The notes: generated from the letters alone by a model not told the origin. Shown: positions 43,752-53,380, counted from the first letter of the stretch. The stretch is DNA of 64,000 nt from Paenibacillus sp. BJ-4 (GCF_020404765.1 NZ_JAIVEM010000027.1:186001-250000); one strand, 5' to 3'. Numbers and translations: made by a program.

Positions 43752-44060
43752 CTAATAATTCGTCCAATATTCTGTATTGTCCAGCGGTGTCGTCGGTGTA
43801 GTGGAACGCCCTGTTCCCATTGGAGTACGCCTATGGACCGAAGGCCGCTCCCACCCTTCCAGTAAAATTACATGTTGGGTACCTGTGTTATTTTCCCATG
43901 TGATATAGCGCTCTTGTTCCATATGTCGCAAGGCGGCTGTAATTTCAGCGTCTCGCTTGCCCGTTTTGACGGTTAATTCCGTCATCGTCGGCATGTGGCG
44001 ATGCTGGGCAAAATAGTTGTACAAGATACGTAATAGCTTTCGTTCCAAATCAGGCAGCAT
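43752..44060 (-). CDS. LexA-type winged-helix mini-regulator lacking the peptidase domain
   Basis: The 102-residue protein begins MLPDLERKLLRILYNYFAQH and continues RHMPTMTELTVKTGKRDAEI, closely following the N-terminal DNA-binding domain of LexA, then has only a Thr/Arg/Pro-rich tail with no self-cleavage (Ala-Gly, Ser/Lys) domain. ATG 44060 is used because GGAGG lies seven bases upstream. About 55 bases before the start lies GAACATATGTTC, a match to the Gram-positive LexA (DinR) box, so it is probably SOS-induced. It may modulate part of the SOS regulon, but the target is unknown. Confidence 0.7.
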   Translation of the reverse strand: MLPDLERKLLRILYNYFAQHRHMPTMTELTVKTGKRDAEITAALRHMEQERYITWENNTGTQHVILLEGWERPSVHRRTPMGTGRSTTPTTPLDNTEYWTNY

Positions 44061-44114
44061 CATCTTTCCTCCCTTTCCAGGTTCCCAGCCATTGACCGGG
44101 ATGATAATAGCAAA

Positions 44115-44126
44115 GAACATATGTTC
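44115..44126 (-). promoter_or_regulatory. LexA/DinR (SOS) box
   Basis: GAACATATGTTC fits the Firmicute SOS box core GAAC-N4-GTTC, with the preferred ATAT centre. It lies 55-66 bases before the start of the LexA-like mini-regulator, close to a possible TATTAT -10. Confidence 0.7.
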
Positions 44127-44140
44127 CCATTGTAACATAT

Positions 44141-44172
44141 AAAAATGCACCCTCCTACCGGAAGATGCATTT
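44141..44172 (-). terminator. terminator of the 40-aa membrane peptide gene
   Basis: AAATGCA (44143-44149) pairs with TGCATTT (44166-44172), with CC/GG inside. On the minus strand the stem ends in TTTTTA. Confidence 0.6.
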
Positions 44173-44195
44173 GGGCTTGTATGCCCATGTCAAAT

Positions 44196-44318
44196 TCAGT
44201 TTTTTTCCTTCTCCTGACGGCCGACAGAGCGCAGCCACCAGACGATTCCCCCAACGCTTCCTAGTGCCAGAACCGTTAGGAAAATAATATAGAACAAATG
44301 AAATGCACGATCACTCAT
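44196..44318 (-). CDS. 40-aa single-helix membrane protein
   Basis: An ATG at 44318 has AAGGAGG eight bases upstream, an ideal ribosome site. The product begins MSDRAFHLFYIIFLTVLALG, continues SVGGIVWWLRSVGRQEKEKN and stops at TGA. One membrane helix is followed by a basic, charged tail that would face the cytoplasm. No family recognised. A terminator follows. The quality of start, length and terminator make it a real gene despite its size. Confidence 0.75.
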   Translation of the reverse strand: MSDRAFHLFYIIFLTVLALGSVGGIVWWLRSVGRQEKEKN

Positions 44319-44459
44319 GGCAATCGCCTCCTTACTTTATGTATACACTTTCCAGCCAAGAGTGTAAACCTCTTTTTGATCCTTCAGTCTATTTTTTTCC
44401 ACCCCCTTAACAAGAGGGCTCTGGTTGTGGGTATTCGGTGCATGCTGACCAAATATGGT

Positions 44460-44487
44460 TAATACCACATATGGCAATACCACATAT
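44460..44487 (+). repeat. tandem AATACCACATAT repeat before the 22-aa peptide gene
   Basis: AATACCACATAT occurs at 44461-44472 and again at 44476-44487, separated by three bases (GGC), about 25 bases before the start codon of the micro-gene. Spacing of 15 bases (about one and a half helical turns) suggests a regulator site on opposite faces of DNA. Confidence 0.55.
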
Positions 44488-44511
44488 AACAGACCAAGGA
44501 GGTTATCAAAT

Positions 44512-44580
44512 ATGAAATTTCTTTTGATCGTCATCATCGTCGTGCTGATCGTTGTTTTGCTTATGAGAAGACGCAGATAA
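44512..44580 (+). CDS. 22-aa transmembrane micro-protein
   Basis: An ATG preceded by AAGGAGG at nine bases starts a 22-residue product, MKFLLIVIIVVLIVVLLM followed by four Arg. It is a single Leu/Ile/Val helix with a strongly positive end, like small membrane regulators or type I toxin peptides. No antitoxin RNA is evident, though a hairpin and T-run lie just downstream on the other strand. Too short for homology assignment; the ribosome site is the main evidence. Confidence 0.65.
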   Translation: MKFLLIVIIVVLIVVLLMRRRR

Positions 44581-44618
44581 ACCTAGGCATCCCGTCGGTT
44601 AAAAAAATATACAAAAAT

Positions 44619-44643
44619 GGCTTTCGACATATTGCCGAAAGCC
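44619..44643 (-). terminator. terminator of the 97-aa membrane protein gene
   Basis: GGCTTTCG (44619-44626) pairs with CGAAAGCC (44636-44643). On the minus strand TTTTTG and a further T-run follow. Confidence 0.75.
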
Positions 44644-44669
44644 TCTATTCACCTGAGATTAAGGCTGAA

Positions 44670-44963
44670 TTACGCCTTACTCTTCTTGCTGTATTTAATA
44701 AAACCAATCACAAGCGCTACGGCAAACAATATTCCGCTGACCACCCATGTTGTCAGAAATGCCATACCCAAACCGACATTCGCTCCCATCGTCGGGTGCT
44801 TCATCGTATTAAACATCGAGCCTTGCATCATAAATATGGTGCAAAATAAAACAACGGGCGCCAAAATAATCGTGCTTGCCGTCTTCCGGCTACCTGATAC
44901 TGCGATCACACACAGCGCAGAGATCACCAAGATCACCCAATATATAACTGCTTCCCAAATCAT
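44670..44963 (-). CDS. uncharacterised 97-aa membrane protein
   Basis: From ATG 44963 (AGGTGGG seven bases upstream) the protein has three membrane helices: IYWVILVISALCVIAVSG, TIILAPVVLFCTIFMM and an extended WVVSGILFAVALVIGFI, ending in a basic KYSKKSKA tail. An upstream in-frame start at 44999 would add 12 residues without a ribosome site. I do not recognise the family. It stands alone, with a terminator close behind. Confidence 0.7.
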   Translation of the reverse strand: MIWEAVIYWVILVISALCVIAVSGSRKTASTIILAPVVLFCTIFMMQGSMFNTMKHPTMGANVGLGMAFLTTWVVSGILFAVALVIGFIKYSKKSKA

Positions 44964-45142
44964 TGAAGTGCCCACCTGTTCGACCTCTCTTCTATCCATT
45001 CATAAATGTCTCTTCCATTGTAACAGACGTCACACAGTGAACCAAGCCATTTTTGATAAGAAAAGGGGTAATTCCCACGGATAGCGTAAATAATATATAG
45101 TAGTAGAAGTCCTCTATCAAAGGCATGAAAGGAAATGATCCC

Positions 45143-45511
45143 ATGAGAAGTGCAAGCCCTTATGTCATTGTAAACGATGTACAGCAGACGATTGATTATT
45201 ATCAATCTGTTTTAGGTGGAACAATCAAAGTGCTGAATAAGCATGAAGGCAAGCTTTTACACGCTGAACTGCACCTCGGCAACAGTCATATTCATTTTTC
45301 CGATTCCTACGGCAAACCGCTGAAAGCACAGCCTGTACAAATCATTCTCGACTGTGAGAGTGAGGAGGAGCTTAAACGTGCTTACCACGCACTCGCCGAA
45401 AAAGGGACCATCACCGTGGAACTGCAGGACACCTTTTTTGGTGCGCTGCACGGCCAAGTCACGGATCACCTGAATCAGATTGGATGGGTAATGAACTATT
45501 TCAAGAGATAA
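45143..45511 (+). CDS. VOC/PhnB-like family protein
   Basis: The 122-residue protein has the glyoxalase/bleomycin-resistance (PhnB-like) pattern: SPYVIVNDVQQTIDYYQSVL, GKLLHAELHLGNSHIHFSD and the closing FFGALHGQVTDHLNQIGWVM. Such small dimers bind metals or drugs; specific function unknown. ATG 45143 has AAAGGA nine bases upstream. The last 16 bases overlap the end of the convergent CoA-disulfide reductase gene. Confidence 0.85.
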   Translation: MRSASPYVIVNDVQQTIDYYQSVLGGTIKVLNKHEGKLLHAELHLGNSHIHFSDSYGKPLKAQPVQIILDCESEEELKRAYHALAEKGTITVELQDTFFGALHGQVTDHLNQIGWVMNYFKR

Positions 45512-47157
45512 GCACGCTCAGCCATAACCGAATACGTCTTGTAGCCACCATCCACGTTTCTCACCGAATAACCGTGCTGAGTCAAAATTCTGGCCGCTAG
45601 ATAGCCGCGCAAGCCGACCTGACAAGATACCGCGATCTCCAGGTCACGAGGGATTTCAGACATTCGATCTCTAAGCTCAGCCAAAGGAATATGGATAGAA
45701 CCCGGAATGGCTCCAGCCCGCAGCTCCACCTGATCCCTGACATCTATAATCACACCGCCATTGCGGTGAAAATCGTCAACCTCATGCCACTGTAACGTTT
45801 GGACAAGCCCATCCATGATATTGGAAGCCACGTAACCAGCCATATTCACAGGATCTTTTGCCGAAGAATATGGAGGCGCGTAAGCAAGCTCAAGGTCAGC
45901 CAGATCACGGACATTCAGATTGCCGCGAATCGCTGTCGCAATGATGTCAATCCTTTTGTCTGCTCCGTCGGCGCCAATAGCCTGTGCCCCGTAGATCATA
46001 CCTGTGCCTGGATTAAACAGCAGCTTGATGGAAATTGGCGATGCCCCGGGATAATAACCTGCATGCGAACCGGGATGAATATGAATCGCTTTATAGGGAA
46101 CGCCCAGCCGTGACAATGTTTTTTCGTTATTTCCTGTAGAGGCTGCGGTCAATGCAAAGACCTTAATAACGGAAGTCCCGAGCGCGCCATCATAGGAAAT
46201 GGCTTGACCGTTAATGTGATCTGCCGCCAAACGCCCCTGCCGATTGGCTCCCCAAGCCAGCGCCATGGTCGCAAATCCATGATTGCGGTCTTTGACCTGG
46301 ATAGCGTCCCCTACCGCATAAATGGCCGGATCGCTGGTTTGCAGCTGGGCATTTACCTGAATGGCCCCGTGAAAACCAAGCTCCAATCCGCTTTGCTTGG
46401 CCAGCTCATTTTCAGGAACAACACCAATTGCCAGAATAACCATGTCTGTCCGAAGCATATCGCCTGAGGTCAAGCGAAGCTGTGTTCCCTGGTCTTCAAA
46501 AGCCGCGACTCCTTCCTCTAAACGTATCTCCACCCCGTTGAGCTTCATATGCTGCTCTACCAGCTTGGCCATTTCAGGATCTAGCGGATTAAGGACTTGC
46601 TGTCCCATGTCAACAAGGGTCACCGCAAGGCCGCGTTCCCGCAAATTGTCAGCCATCTCCAGCCCAATAAATCCACCACCGATCACCGTGGCATGTTTGG
46701 GCTGGCTTTCATCTACATATGTCTTAATGACGTCCGTGTCATGAATGTTTCTTAACGTAAATACATTCGCGGCTTCATGTAAGCCAGGAATGTCCGGCAT
46801 CATCGGTTTGGCTCCTGGCGACAATACCACAACGTCATACGGCTGCTCTCCCGTCTCTCCTGTCGTCATATCACGGAAACGGACGAGCTTATGCTCGCGG
46901 TCTATTTGCACCACTTCGTTCAGCACCCGCACATCAATATTAAAGCGTTCTCTAATCCCTTGGGGTGTCTGGACAAACAGCTTCTCACGCGCCTGAATCG
47001 TCCCGCCAATATAATAAGGAAGACCGCAGTTCGCAAAAGAAACATGCTCTCCGCGTTCAAACAAAATAATCTCGTCTTCCTCATTCCATCTCCGCAATCT
47101 CGCCGCAGCAGAAGCTCCGCCTGCTACCCCGCCAATAACAACTATTTTTCTGCCCAT
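45496..47157 (-). CDS. CoA-disulfide reductase with C-terminal rhodanese domain
   Basis: The 553-residue flavoenzyme begins KIVVIGGVAGGASAAARLRR (FAD site), has the redox Cys in SFANCGLPYYIGG, NAD site IGGGFIGLEMADNLRERG, a dimerisation domain, and from about residue 465 a rhodanese domain with active Cys in SCQVGLRGY. CoADR-Rhd enzymes reduce CoA-disulfide or CoA-persulfide and handle sulfane sulfur. GGAGG precedes the ATG. The promoter carries two CsoR/CstR-like palindromes, so expression should respond to persulfide or copper. The next gene downstream of the promoter on the other side is a sulfhydrylase. Confidence 0.93.
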   Translation of the reverse strand: MGRKIVVIGGVAGGASAAARLRRWNEEDEIILFERGEHVSFANCGLPYYIGGTIQAREKLFVQTPQGIRERFNIDVRVLNEVVQIDREHKLVRFRDMTTGETGEQPYDVVVLSPGAKPMMPDIPGLHEAANVFTLRNIHDTDVIKTYVDESQPKHATVIGGGFIGLEMADNLRERGLAVTLVDMGQQVLNPLDPEMAKLVEQHMKLNGVEIRLEEGVAAFEDQGTQLRLTSGDMLRTDMVILAIGVVPENELAKQSGLELGFHGAIQVNAQLQTSDPAIYAVGDAIQVKDRNHGFATMALAWGANRQGRLAADHINGQAISYDGALGTSVIKVFALTAASTGNNEKTLSRLGVPYKAIHIHPGSHAGYYPGASPISIKLLFNPGTGMIYGAQAIGADGADKRIDIIATAIRGNLNVRDLADLELAYAPPYSSAKDPVNMAGYVASNIMDGLVQTLQWHEVDDFHRNGGVIIDVRDQVELRAGAIPGSIHIPLAELRDRMSEIPRDLEIAVSCQVGLRGYLAARILTQHGYSVRNVDGGYKTYSVMAERAYLLK

Positions 47158-47172
47158 TCCTTCGCCTCCTTG

Positions 47173-47218
47173 TATACCCTATAGGGTATATAATATACCT
47201 ATAGGGGTATATTGTCAA
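47173..47218 (-). promoter_or_regulatory. sigma-A promoter overlaid by two CsoR/CstR-like operators
   Basis: On the minus strand TTGACA (complement of 47213-47218) and TATTAT (complement of 47190-47195) are 17 bases apart. The spacer holds ATACCCCTATAGGTAT, and TATACCCTATAGGGTATA (47173-47190), a perfect 18-bp palindrome, covers the region from -10 to the start site. The ATACCC-TATA-GGGTAT form resembles operators of the CsoR/CstR family. No regulator gene of that family is in this window. Confidence 0.75.
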
Positions 47219-47313
47219 CGCAAAAAAGATGGAGGATATCCCCCACCTGATCAACCACTGAATCCTAACGAATGCCTATCACACTCGTCTATCAAACCAA
47301 TAACGATCCCTAT

Positions 47314-48681
<1,368 letters not shown>

Positions 48682-48758
48682 TCATTCTCGCACAAAATGA
48701 ATCATTTGGGAAGATAATTCTCATTATTCAGGTAGGAAATTATTATTTTGTTGAATCA

Positions 48759-49379
48759 TCAGGTTTCGGCTCGGAAGGTTTTGCCCAAATGGTCACCCAA
48801 ACCAAAATAATGGCGGAAATTATAGATGAGAGGACTCCACTTGGTCGGATCAATATGGTTTTCTCCTAGAAGCTTATCCTGGTGAACATGTACCTGCACA
48901 GCCTGGGTTTCGACGATCGCAAAATAAGAAGCGTGGTCAGGAATGCGGATATGTCTCACCTCAGCTTCAATCTGAATAGGACATTCCCTGATTCGGGTGG
49001 GCTTGACCCTAATAGATTCAATCGGAGTTAATCCGCTAATCTCATACTTATCTTTTTGATAGGTAAATCCATTTTGCTTCTTTTCCGCCGGTACAGGATT
49101 TTTGCCTGTGTAGGGAGCCAAGCGTTCTACATTCTCCCACATAGAAGGCCCCGGAACGTTGATGACACATTCAGAATGCCGTTTCATATTTTCGAACGCT
49201 TTCCCGGTTATTCCAATGCCTAATACCAGGCAATCGCCCAATGCCCATGAGGAGGAGATGGGGCTAATATTTACAGTGTCGTCCTCATTCAATGTATTAA
49301 GCAAAACGACAGGTGTCCCGTAATATAAAATGCTTGGATTAATCGTCTTTATGTCTTGATTATGACTTATGGGTTTCAT
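48759..49379 (-). CDS. flavin reductase-like FMN-binding split-barrel protein
   Basis: The 206-residue protein has the flavin-reductase split barrel: PVVLLNTLNEDDTVNISPIS, LVLGIGITGKAFENMKRHSE and ECVINVPGPSMWENVERLA. These proteins bind FMN and reduce flavin or act with monooxygenases. A purine-rich GGAGAAAAG precedes the ATG. It is divergent from an ArsR-family regulator that probably controls it. Confidence 0.88.
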   Translation of the reverse strand: MKPISHNQDIKTINPSILYYGTPVVLLNTLNEDDTVNISPISSSWALGDCLVLGIGITGKAFENMKRHSECVINVPGPSMWENVERLAPYTGKNPVPAEKKQNGFTYQKDKYEISGLTPIESIRVKPTRIRECPIQIEAEVRHIRIPDHASYFAIVETQAVQVHVHQDKLLGENHIDPTKWSPLIYNFRHYFGLGDHLGKTFRAET

Positions 49380-49444
49380 GTTCTTTTCTCCTTCTGTTCA
49401 TATCTGCCTCCTTATTGTAAAATAAAAACATTTCAAGCTTCATC

Positions 49445-49474
49445 GAAGTATGGATTACAGAAGTATGAATTACA
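49445..49474. repeat. tandem 15-bp repeat in the ArsR/flavin-reductase gap
   Basis: GAAGTATGGATTACA (49445-49459) is followed directly by GAAGTATGAATTACA (49460-49474), one mismatch in 15. It lies just upstream of the ArsR gene start and within the divergent promoter region, a plausible regulator site. Confidence 0.6.
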
Positions 49475-49492
49475 AAGGGGGTTAACTGTGCC

Positions 49493-50182
49493 ATGAGCAC
49501 CAAATCAAATGTAGCCATGATTGCTTCTCTCGTGAGCGAGCCTTCCCGTGCTGCCATACTTACCGCTTTATTAGACGGCAGGTTCCATACGGCAAGCGAA
49601 TTGGCCCATATGGCTGGTATTAAACCGCAAACGGCCAGCTTTCATTTATCTAAAATGATCGAGGCACAAGCCGTTACTGTGGAAAAACAAGGACGACATC
49701 GCTATTTCGGCATACAAAATCCTGAGGTTGCCCGCGTGATGGAGTCACTTTTATCCATAGCTCCGCCCGTTCAAATTAAATCGTTCAAACAAGCCGCTGA
49801 AAACGAGGCCATACGGTTGGCAAGAACTTGCTACGACCATCTTGCAGGTCATTTAGGCGTACAAATCATGAATTCTTTGATGCAAAAGGGGATTCTGTCC
49901 GAGAATCAGGACGGACTTCACATTACCGGAAAAGGAGAGGCTTTCTTTGCAGATTTCCAGGTTGATCTTACACAAACGAGACAAAAACGCCGCTCCTTCT
50001 CCCATAAATGTCTGGATTGGAGTGAACGGCGCCACCATTTAGCCGGGGCTTTGGGGAGTGCCCTTTTAGACAGATTATTGGCCTTACACTGGATTGAACG
50101 TCTGCCCACAACCCGGGCGATACGCGTTACAGCAGAGGGTAAGAGAGGCTTTATAGAACTATTTTCAATAGACATCGGCTAG
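49493..50182 (+). CDS. ArsR-family transcriptional regulator
   Basis: The 229-residue protein has an N-terminal ArsR winged helix (EPSRAAILTALLDGRFHTAS and HMAGIKPQTASFHLSKMIEA, then the wing VEKQGRHRYFGI) and a longer helical C-terminal region with H and C residues (SFSHKCLDWSERRHHLAG) that may bind a ligand or metal. This longer type is often divergent from flavin-dependent enzyme genes, as here. A GGGG-rich sequence lies upstream of the ATG. Confidence 0.88.
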   Translation: MSTKSNVAMIASLVSEPSRAAILTALLDGRFHTASELAHMAGIKPQTASFHLSKMIEAQAVTVEKQGRHRYFGIQNPEVARVMESLLSIAPPVQIKSFKQAAENEAIRLARTCYDHLAGHLGVQIMNSLMQKGILSENQDGLHITGKGEAFFADFQVDLTQTRQKRRSFSHKCLDWSERRHHLAGALGSALLDRLLALHWIERLPTTRAIRVTAEGKRGFIELFSIDIG

Positions 50183-50191
50183 ATTAGCTAC

Positions 50192-50797
50192 TCATGAAAG
50201 CGTCCCTTTTTCTAAAAAAGCCAGCATTTCATTTAACGATTTTTGAGCTGAATGGACATTGTATCGTGAAGAGTACGGGTCACTGAATCCATGTTGTCCG
50301 TTATATTGGTATGCTCTGACATTATGGCGGTGATCTAAGGTAGAAATTAGCTCACCTACATCAAAGGATGGCTCCTCCTGTGGGAAAAATAGCAGTGTTG
50401 GACATTGTGGGGTCACTTCCAAATAATTTCTAATACGTGAGCCATAAAATCCTACGAGGCCATCGACACATTGCTCTTCACTACATAGCCAGGCAGTCGT
50501 TGCCCCTATGCTAAATCCGACGATAAATATTTTGTTATAGCGATCTCGAATACTTAATAACAAACTTTTAATTTGTGATGAAGCGTGGGTAAAGCCTACA
50601 TTGTCCACAAAATTTTGATAGGCAGCTTCCTCTTGTGAATAGTCAAAGGGGGCTTGTCTTCCCAGTAAATCTGGACAAATCACGTCATACCCCTGATCCG
50701 ATAATAATCTGCACATATGCTGTATATGCTGGTTCATCCCGTAAATCTCATGCAACACAACGATTACGGTGTCCGACTTTTGTTCAATGCTTATCAT
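50192..50797 (-). CDS. dienelactone-hydrolase-family alpha/beta hydrolase
   Basis: The 201-residue protein has the DLH pattern VIVVLHEIYGMNQHIQHMCR (LHE-x-x-G oxyanion region), YDVICPDLLGR, a nucleophile elbow GFSIGATTAW, and QYNGQHGFSDPYSSRYN with the catalytic His. The nucleophile is Ser, while classical dienelactone hydrolases have Cys. The catalytic acid is probably the D in LLFFPQEEPSFD-type region. ATG 50797 has GGAGG ten bases upstream. Substrate unknown. Confidence 0.88.
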   Translation of the reverse strand: MISIEQKSDTVIVVLHEIYGMNQHIQHMCRLLSDQGYDVICPDLLGRQAPFDYSQEEAAYQNFVDNVGFTHASSQIKSLLLSIRDRYNKIFIVGFSIGATTAWLCSEEQCVDGLVGFYGSRIRNYLEVTPQCPTLLFFPQEEPSFDVGELISTLDHRHNVRAYQYNGQHGFSDPYSSRYNVHSAQKSLNEMLAFLEKGTLS

Positions 50798-50868
50798 GGT
50801 GTGTGTACCTCCAACTCCTTTTATTAGGAACATTATATCCATTCCAATGATCCTGGTATATATTGTTT

Positions 50869-51114
50869 TTAAGTTATTAGGTCATCCTGCGTTTTCCCTG
50901 ATACTAGGTATACCCGAAACTCGAAATGGTCTCGCCTAAAAATTTTACCCGCAATCTTGACCGATTCCGGCGTAATCTTCTCTACTACTCCACCATAATC
51001 CTCAAACGTTACGCGTAATTCCTCATCAATAGATGCAACGTATACGTGCAACTGAACCAAAGCAGCTCCAAACAATTCCATGTCCGTATTTAATATTTTA
51101 AATGTGCGATTCAT
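50869..51114 (-). CDS. uncharacterised 81-aa protein
   Basis: From ATG 51114, with GGAGGTG six bases upstream, the product begins MNRTFKILNTDMELFGAALV and ends FRVYLVSGKTQDDLIT. It looks like a small alpha/beta protein with alternating strands (ELRVTFEDYGGVVEKI). No signal peptide or known motif. It is a short single gene; family not recognised. Confidence 0.65.
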   Translation of the reverse strand: MNRTFKILNTDMELFGAALVQLHVYVASIDEELRVTFEDYGGVVEKITPESVKIAGKIFRRDHFEFRVYLVSGKTQDDLIT

Positions 51115-51379
51115 GACGATCACCTCCACAAATTCATTCGGTAGATCATATAAGGTTTCCTTCTACGATAATCATTTGACTAACAGCGGTACTGAAATAC
51201 GCTCATTTCACTCAATTTAATGCCAAGTACCTTTTTATACATTATCGACGACCTACGTACCTCAAAAATTTAAATTCCACTATATATCTTATTTGTAATA
51301 TATAGAATTTAATGTTTAGACAATTTTCCCCATAGAGTTTTATAATTCACTTGTTATTACATATATTTAGGAGGAAGTC
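51115..51379. other. AT-rich intergenic region
   Basis: About 265 AT-rich bases with no open frame bearing a ribosome site. It should hold the promoters of the 81-aa protein gene and of the SPRY-domain gene. Confidence 0.4.
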
Positions 51380-52384
51380 ATGAAAAATATCATATTAAAA
51401 AAACTAGGAACTATGATGTTAGCCCTACTCCTTGGAGTTTCGGTGTTCTCATTGTTCCCTACAGTTACAAAAGCAGAAACGGCAAATGTGACTTGGTCAA
51501 ATGGATCTTTAGATAGAACTCTCACGAAAATAAATGAAGCTGACAAAGCAACCATAGGAAAAACCTCAGGTAAATGGTACTGGGAAATAACAATAAAAGA
51601 TACATGGGTTCAGTCTGCAGTTGCCATAGGAATTACTGGAGAAACAGGTGCATTACCATCATCCTCATGGGATATAATTACAGCTTATGGATTCACTCCT
51701 GAATTATTTATTAAAACAAAAAACACATCAGACAAGTTTCAAAGAACAACTTATGGTAGTCAATTCGGCAACAAAGACGTTATTGGTGTAGCTCTAGATT
51801 TGGACAGCGACAAGATCACATGGTATAAAAATGGGGTTTCCCAAGGAACAAGTATTGCAAAACCTTCGGAGCTTGCTGGATCACAAGTGTTTCCACTGAT
51901 TTTAAATGGTACATCATCAGAAAAAACGCTCACTGCTAATTTTGGAGCTAGTTCCTTTAAATATCCTATTCCCGAAGGTTTTTTACCTTATCAAGCTACG
52001 GACGGATCTACAACACCAGATCCATCTACAACACCGGACCCATCTACTAAGCCTGATCCATCTACAACACCGGACCCATCTACTAAACCTGATCCGTCTA
52101 CAACACCGGATCCGTCGGATACAGATGGTAACTCCCAACCAACTGGTGATTGCGCTATTCTAACTGTAACAATGGACAATGGATTTGATAAAGAATTTGA
52201 TCTGAGCAAAAAAGAACTGAACGCCTTCATCGCTTGGTATGATGCTAAAGATGCTGGTAGAGGTGCTTCTTTCTTTGCCATTGACAAGCATAATAATAAC
52301 AAAGGACCATTCAGTAACCGTAAGGATTACGTCATTTTCAACAAAATACTCACCTTTGAAGTAAGCGAATATTCAACCAAATAA
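51380..52384 (+). CDS. secreted SPRY-domain protein with Paenibacillus-type C-terminal domain
   Basis: The 334-residue protein has a Sec signal peptide (residues 1-32, ending TKAET), then a SPRY-like beta-sandwich (about 35-205: GKWYWEITIKDTWVQSAVAI, DSDKITWYKNGVSQGTSI, FGASSFKYPIPEGFLPY), a DPSTTPDPSTKPDPS repeat linker and a C-terminal domain of about 80 residues (VTMDNGFDKEFDLSKKELNA through NKGPFSNRKDY to LTFEVSEYSTK). SPRY domains bind proteins and are uncommon in secreted bacterial proteins. The C-terminal domain also occurs as a broken copy at 55471-55637. GGAGG precedes the ATG. Confidence 0.85.
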   Translation: MKNIILKKLGTMMLALLLGVSVFSLFPTVTKAETANVTWSNGSLDRTLTKINEADKATIGKTSGKWYWEITIKDTWVQSAVAIGITGETGALPSSSWDIITAYGFTPELFIKTKNTSDKFQRTTYGSQFGNKDVIGVALDLDSDKITWYKNGVSQGTSIAKPSELAGSQVFPLILNGTSSEKTLTANFGASSFKYPIPEGFLPYQATDGSTTPDPSTTPDPSTKPDPSTTPDPSTKPDPSTTPDPSDTDGNSQPTGDCAILTVTMDNGFDKEFDLSKKELNAFIAWYDAKDAGRGASFFAIDKHNNNKGPFSNRKDYVIFNKILTFEVSEYSTK

Positions 52385-52393
52385 AACATTATG

Positions 52394-52430
52394 AAGGACT
52401 TCATATCAGCCACGTGCTAATGAAGTCCTT
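52394..52430 (+). terminator. terminator of the SPRY-domain gene
   Basis: AAGGACTTCA (52394-52403) pairs with TGAAGTCCTT (52421-52430), followed by CTTTAT. Confidence 0.65.
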
Positions 52431-52564
52431 CTTTATATTTAGGACTAGTAATTAGGTAACTCTAAAAAGTGTTATATATTTACTGCCAATATTCGATAAT
52501 AAACGTAACAAGATAAAATGAGCAACTACCTCAACCGATGAGGATACTCACAGGAGAATTCATC

Positions 52565-53215
52565 ATGTCCAAAAAAATTCTATTCATTGCTCTACTTTCT
52601 GTAGCTCTAACAGCTTGTGGAAGCAATATTAAAGAAGAAACAACAAAATTCGGGTCTGATTCTTCAACTACCTCCTTTGCTACTGAACAAACAGCGAGCA
52701 ACGAAAATATTACTGAGGAAGCTTCTACAAGTAATCAAGTCTCAGATCAACAATATTTATTTGCCGATTTCATGAAAGATGGGACACCTGTTTTAACAGA
52801 AGATCAAGCTTCTATGGAGCAAACATCTTACGACTTCATTGTTAAAAACGGTGACTTATTTCCTTCCACAGATAAAAGCAAAGTCATTAATCTGGTGGAC
52901 AAATCTGTCACCACAAAACACTTAAATAAAAGTCTGAATTTACACTTAAACAAATTTGTAAAAATAAGCGGCGATGTAATAGATATAGAAGAAGATAACA
53001 CTGATGTAGGAACAATGGCTATCGTTTATATTAGTGATGAAAATGATAATACAGTAATGGCAGTTTACCCCGGAGCAAGTGGGGACATTTTTGAGGGTGA
53101 CGCTGCTACGGTTATTGGAGTTCCTATTGCTAATTTTTCATATGAAAATGTTTCAGGTGGCTATACGAATACTACACTATTAGCAGCTTCTTTTCTCACA
53201 AAAGAAAATCAATAG
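52565..53215 (+). CDS. lipoprotein with OB-fold (tRNA_anti-like) region
   Basis: The 216-residue protein has a lipobox ALTAC, a low-complexity Ser/Thr/Glu linker to about residue 70 and a domain with LNKFVKISGDVIDIEEDNTD, VGTMAIVYISDENDNTVMAV and EGDAATVIGVP, strand patterns of an OB-fold as in tRNA_anti-like lipoproteins. ATG 52565 has AGGAGA seven bases upstream. Its place between accessory genes and a terminator right after it suggest a single gene. Function unknown. Confidence 0.8.
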   Translation: MSKKILFIALLSVALTACGSNIKEETTKFGSDSSTTSFATEQTASNENITEEASTSNQVSDQQYLFADFMKDGTPVLTEDQASMEQTSYDFIVKNGDLFPSTDKSKVINLVDKSVTTKHLNKSLNLHLNKFVKISGDVIDIEEDNTDVGTMAIVYISDENDNTVMAVYPGASGDIFEGDAATVIGVPIANFSYENVSGGYTNTTLLAASFLTKENQ

Positions 53216-53227
53216 ATTTAAACATTT

Positions 53228-53248
53228 AAGCCCTTCGGGGCTTTTTTT
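53228..53248 (+). terminator. terminator of the lipoprotein gene
   Basis: AAGCCC (53228-53233), loop TTCG, GGGCTT (53238-53243), then a T-run. A textbook short intrinsic terminator. Confidence 0.9.
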
Positions 53249-53380
53249 ATTAAACAAAGCAAATTGCTCACTCCAATAAAAAAGCGAAATACTCTGTCGC
53301 TCAACACCATACTTAATTCTAAAGTAGTTGAATACAGGAAACCAATTCGATAAAATGGACAATAGAATGGGAGGGATTAC

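Noticed and set aside
48713-48731. Fur-box-like ATAAT-TCTC-ATTAT upstream of the sulfhydrylase gene
   Set aside because: Short AT-rich palindrome that could occur by chance; it does not fit the 7-1-7 Fur pattern well.
51380-52384. CRISPR-like array in the DPSTTPDPS-coding repeats
   Set aside because: The 15/30-base repeats encode an in-frame protein linker; there are no spacers.
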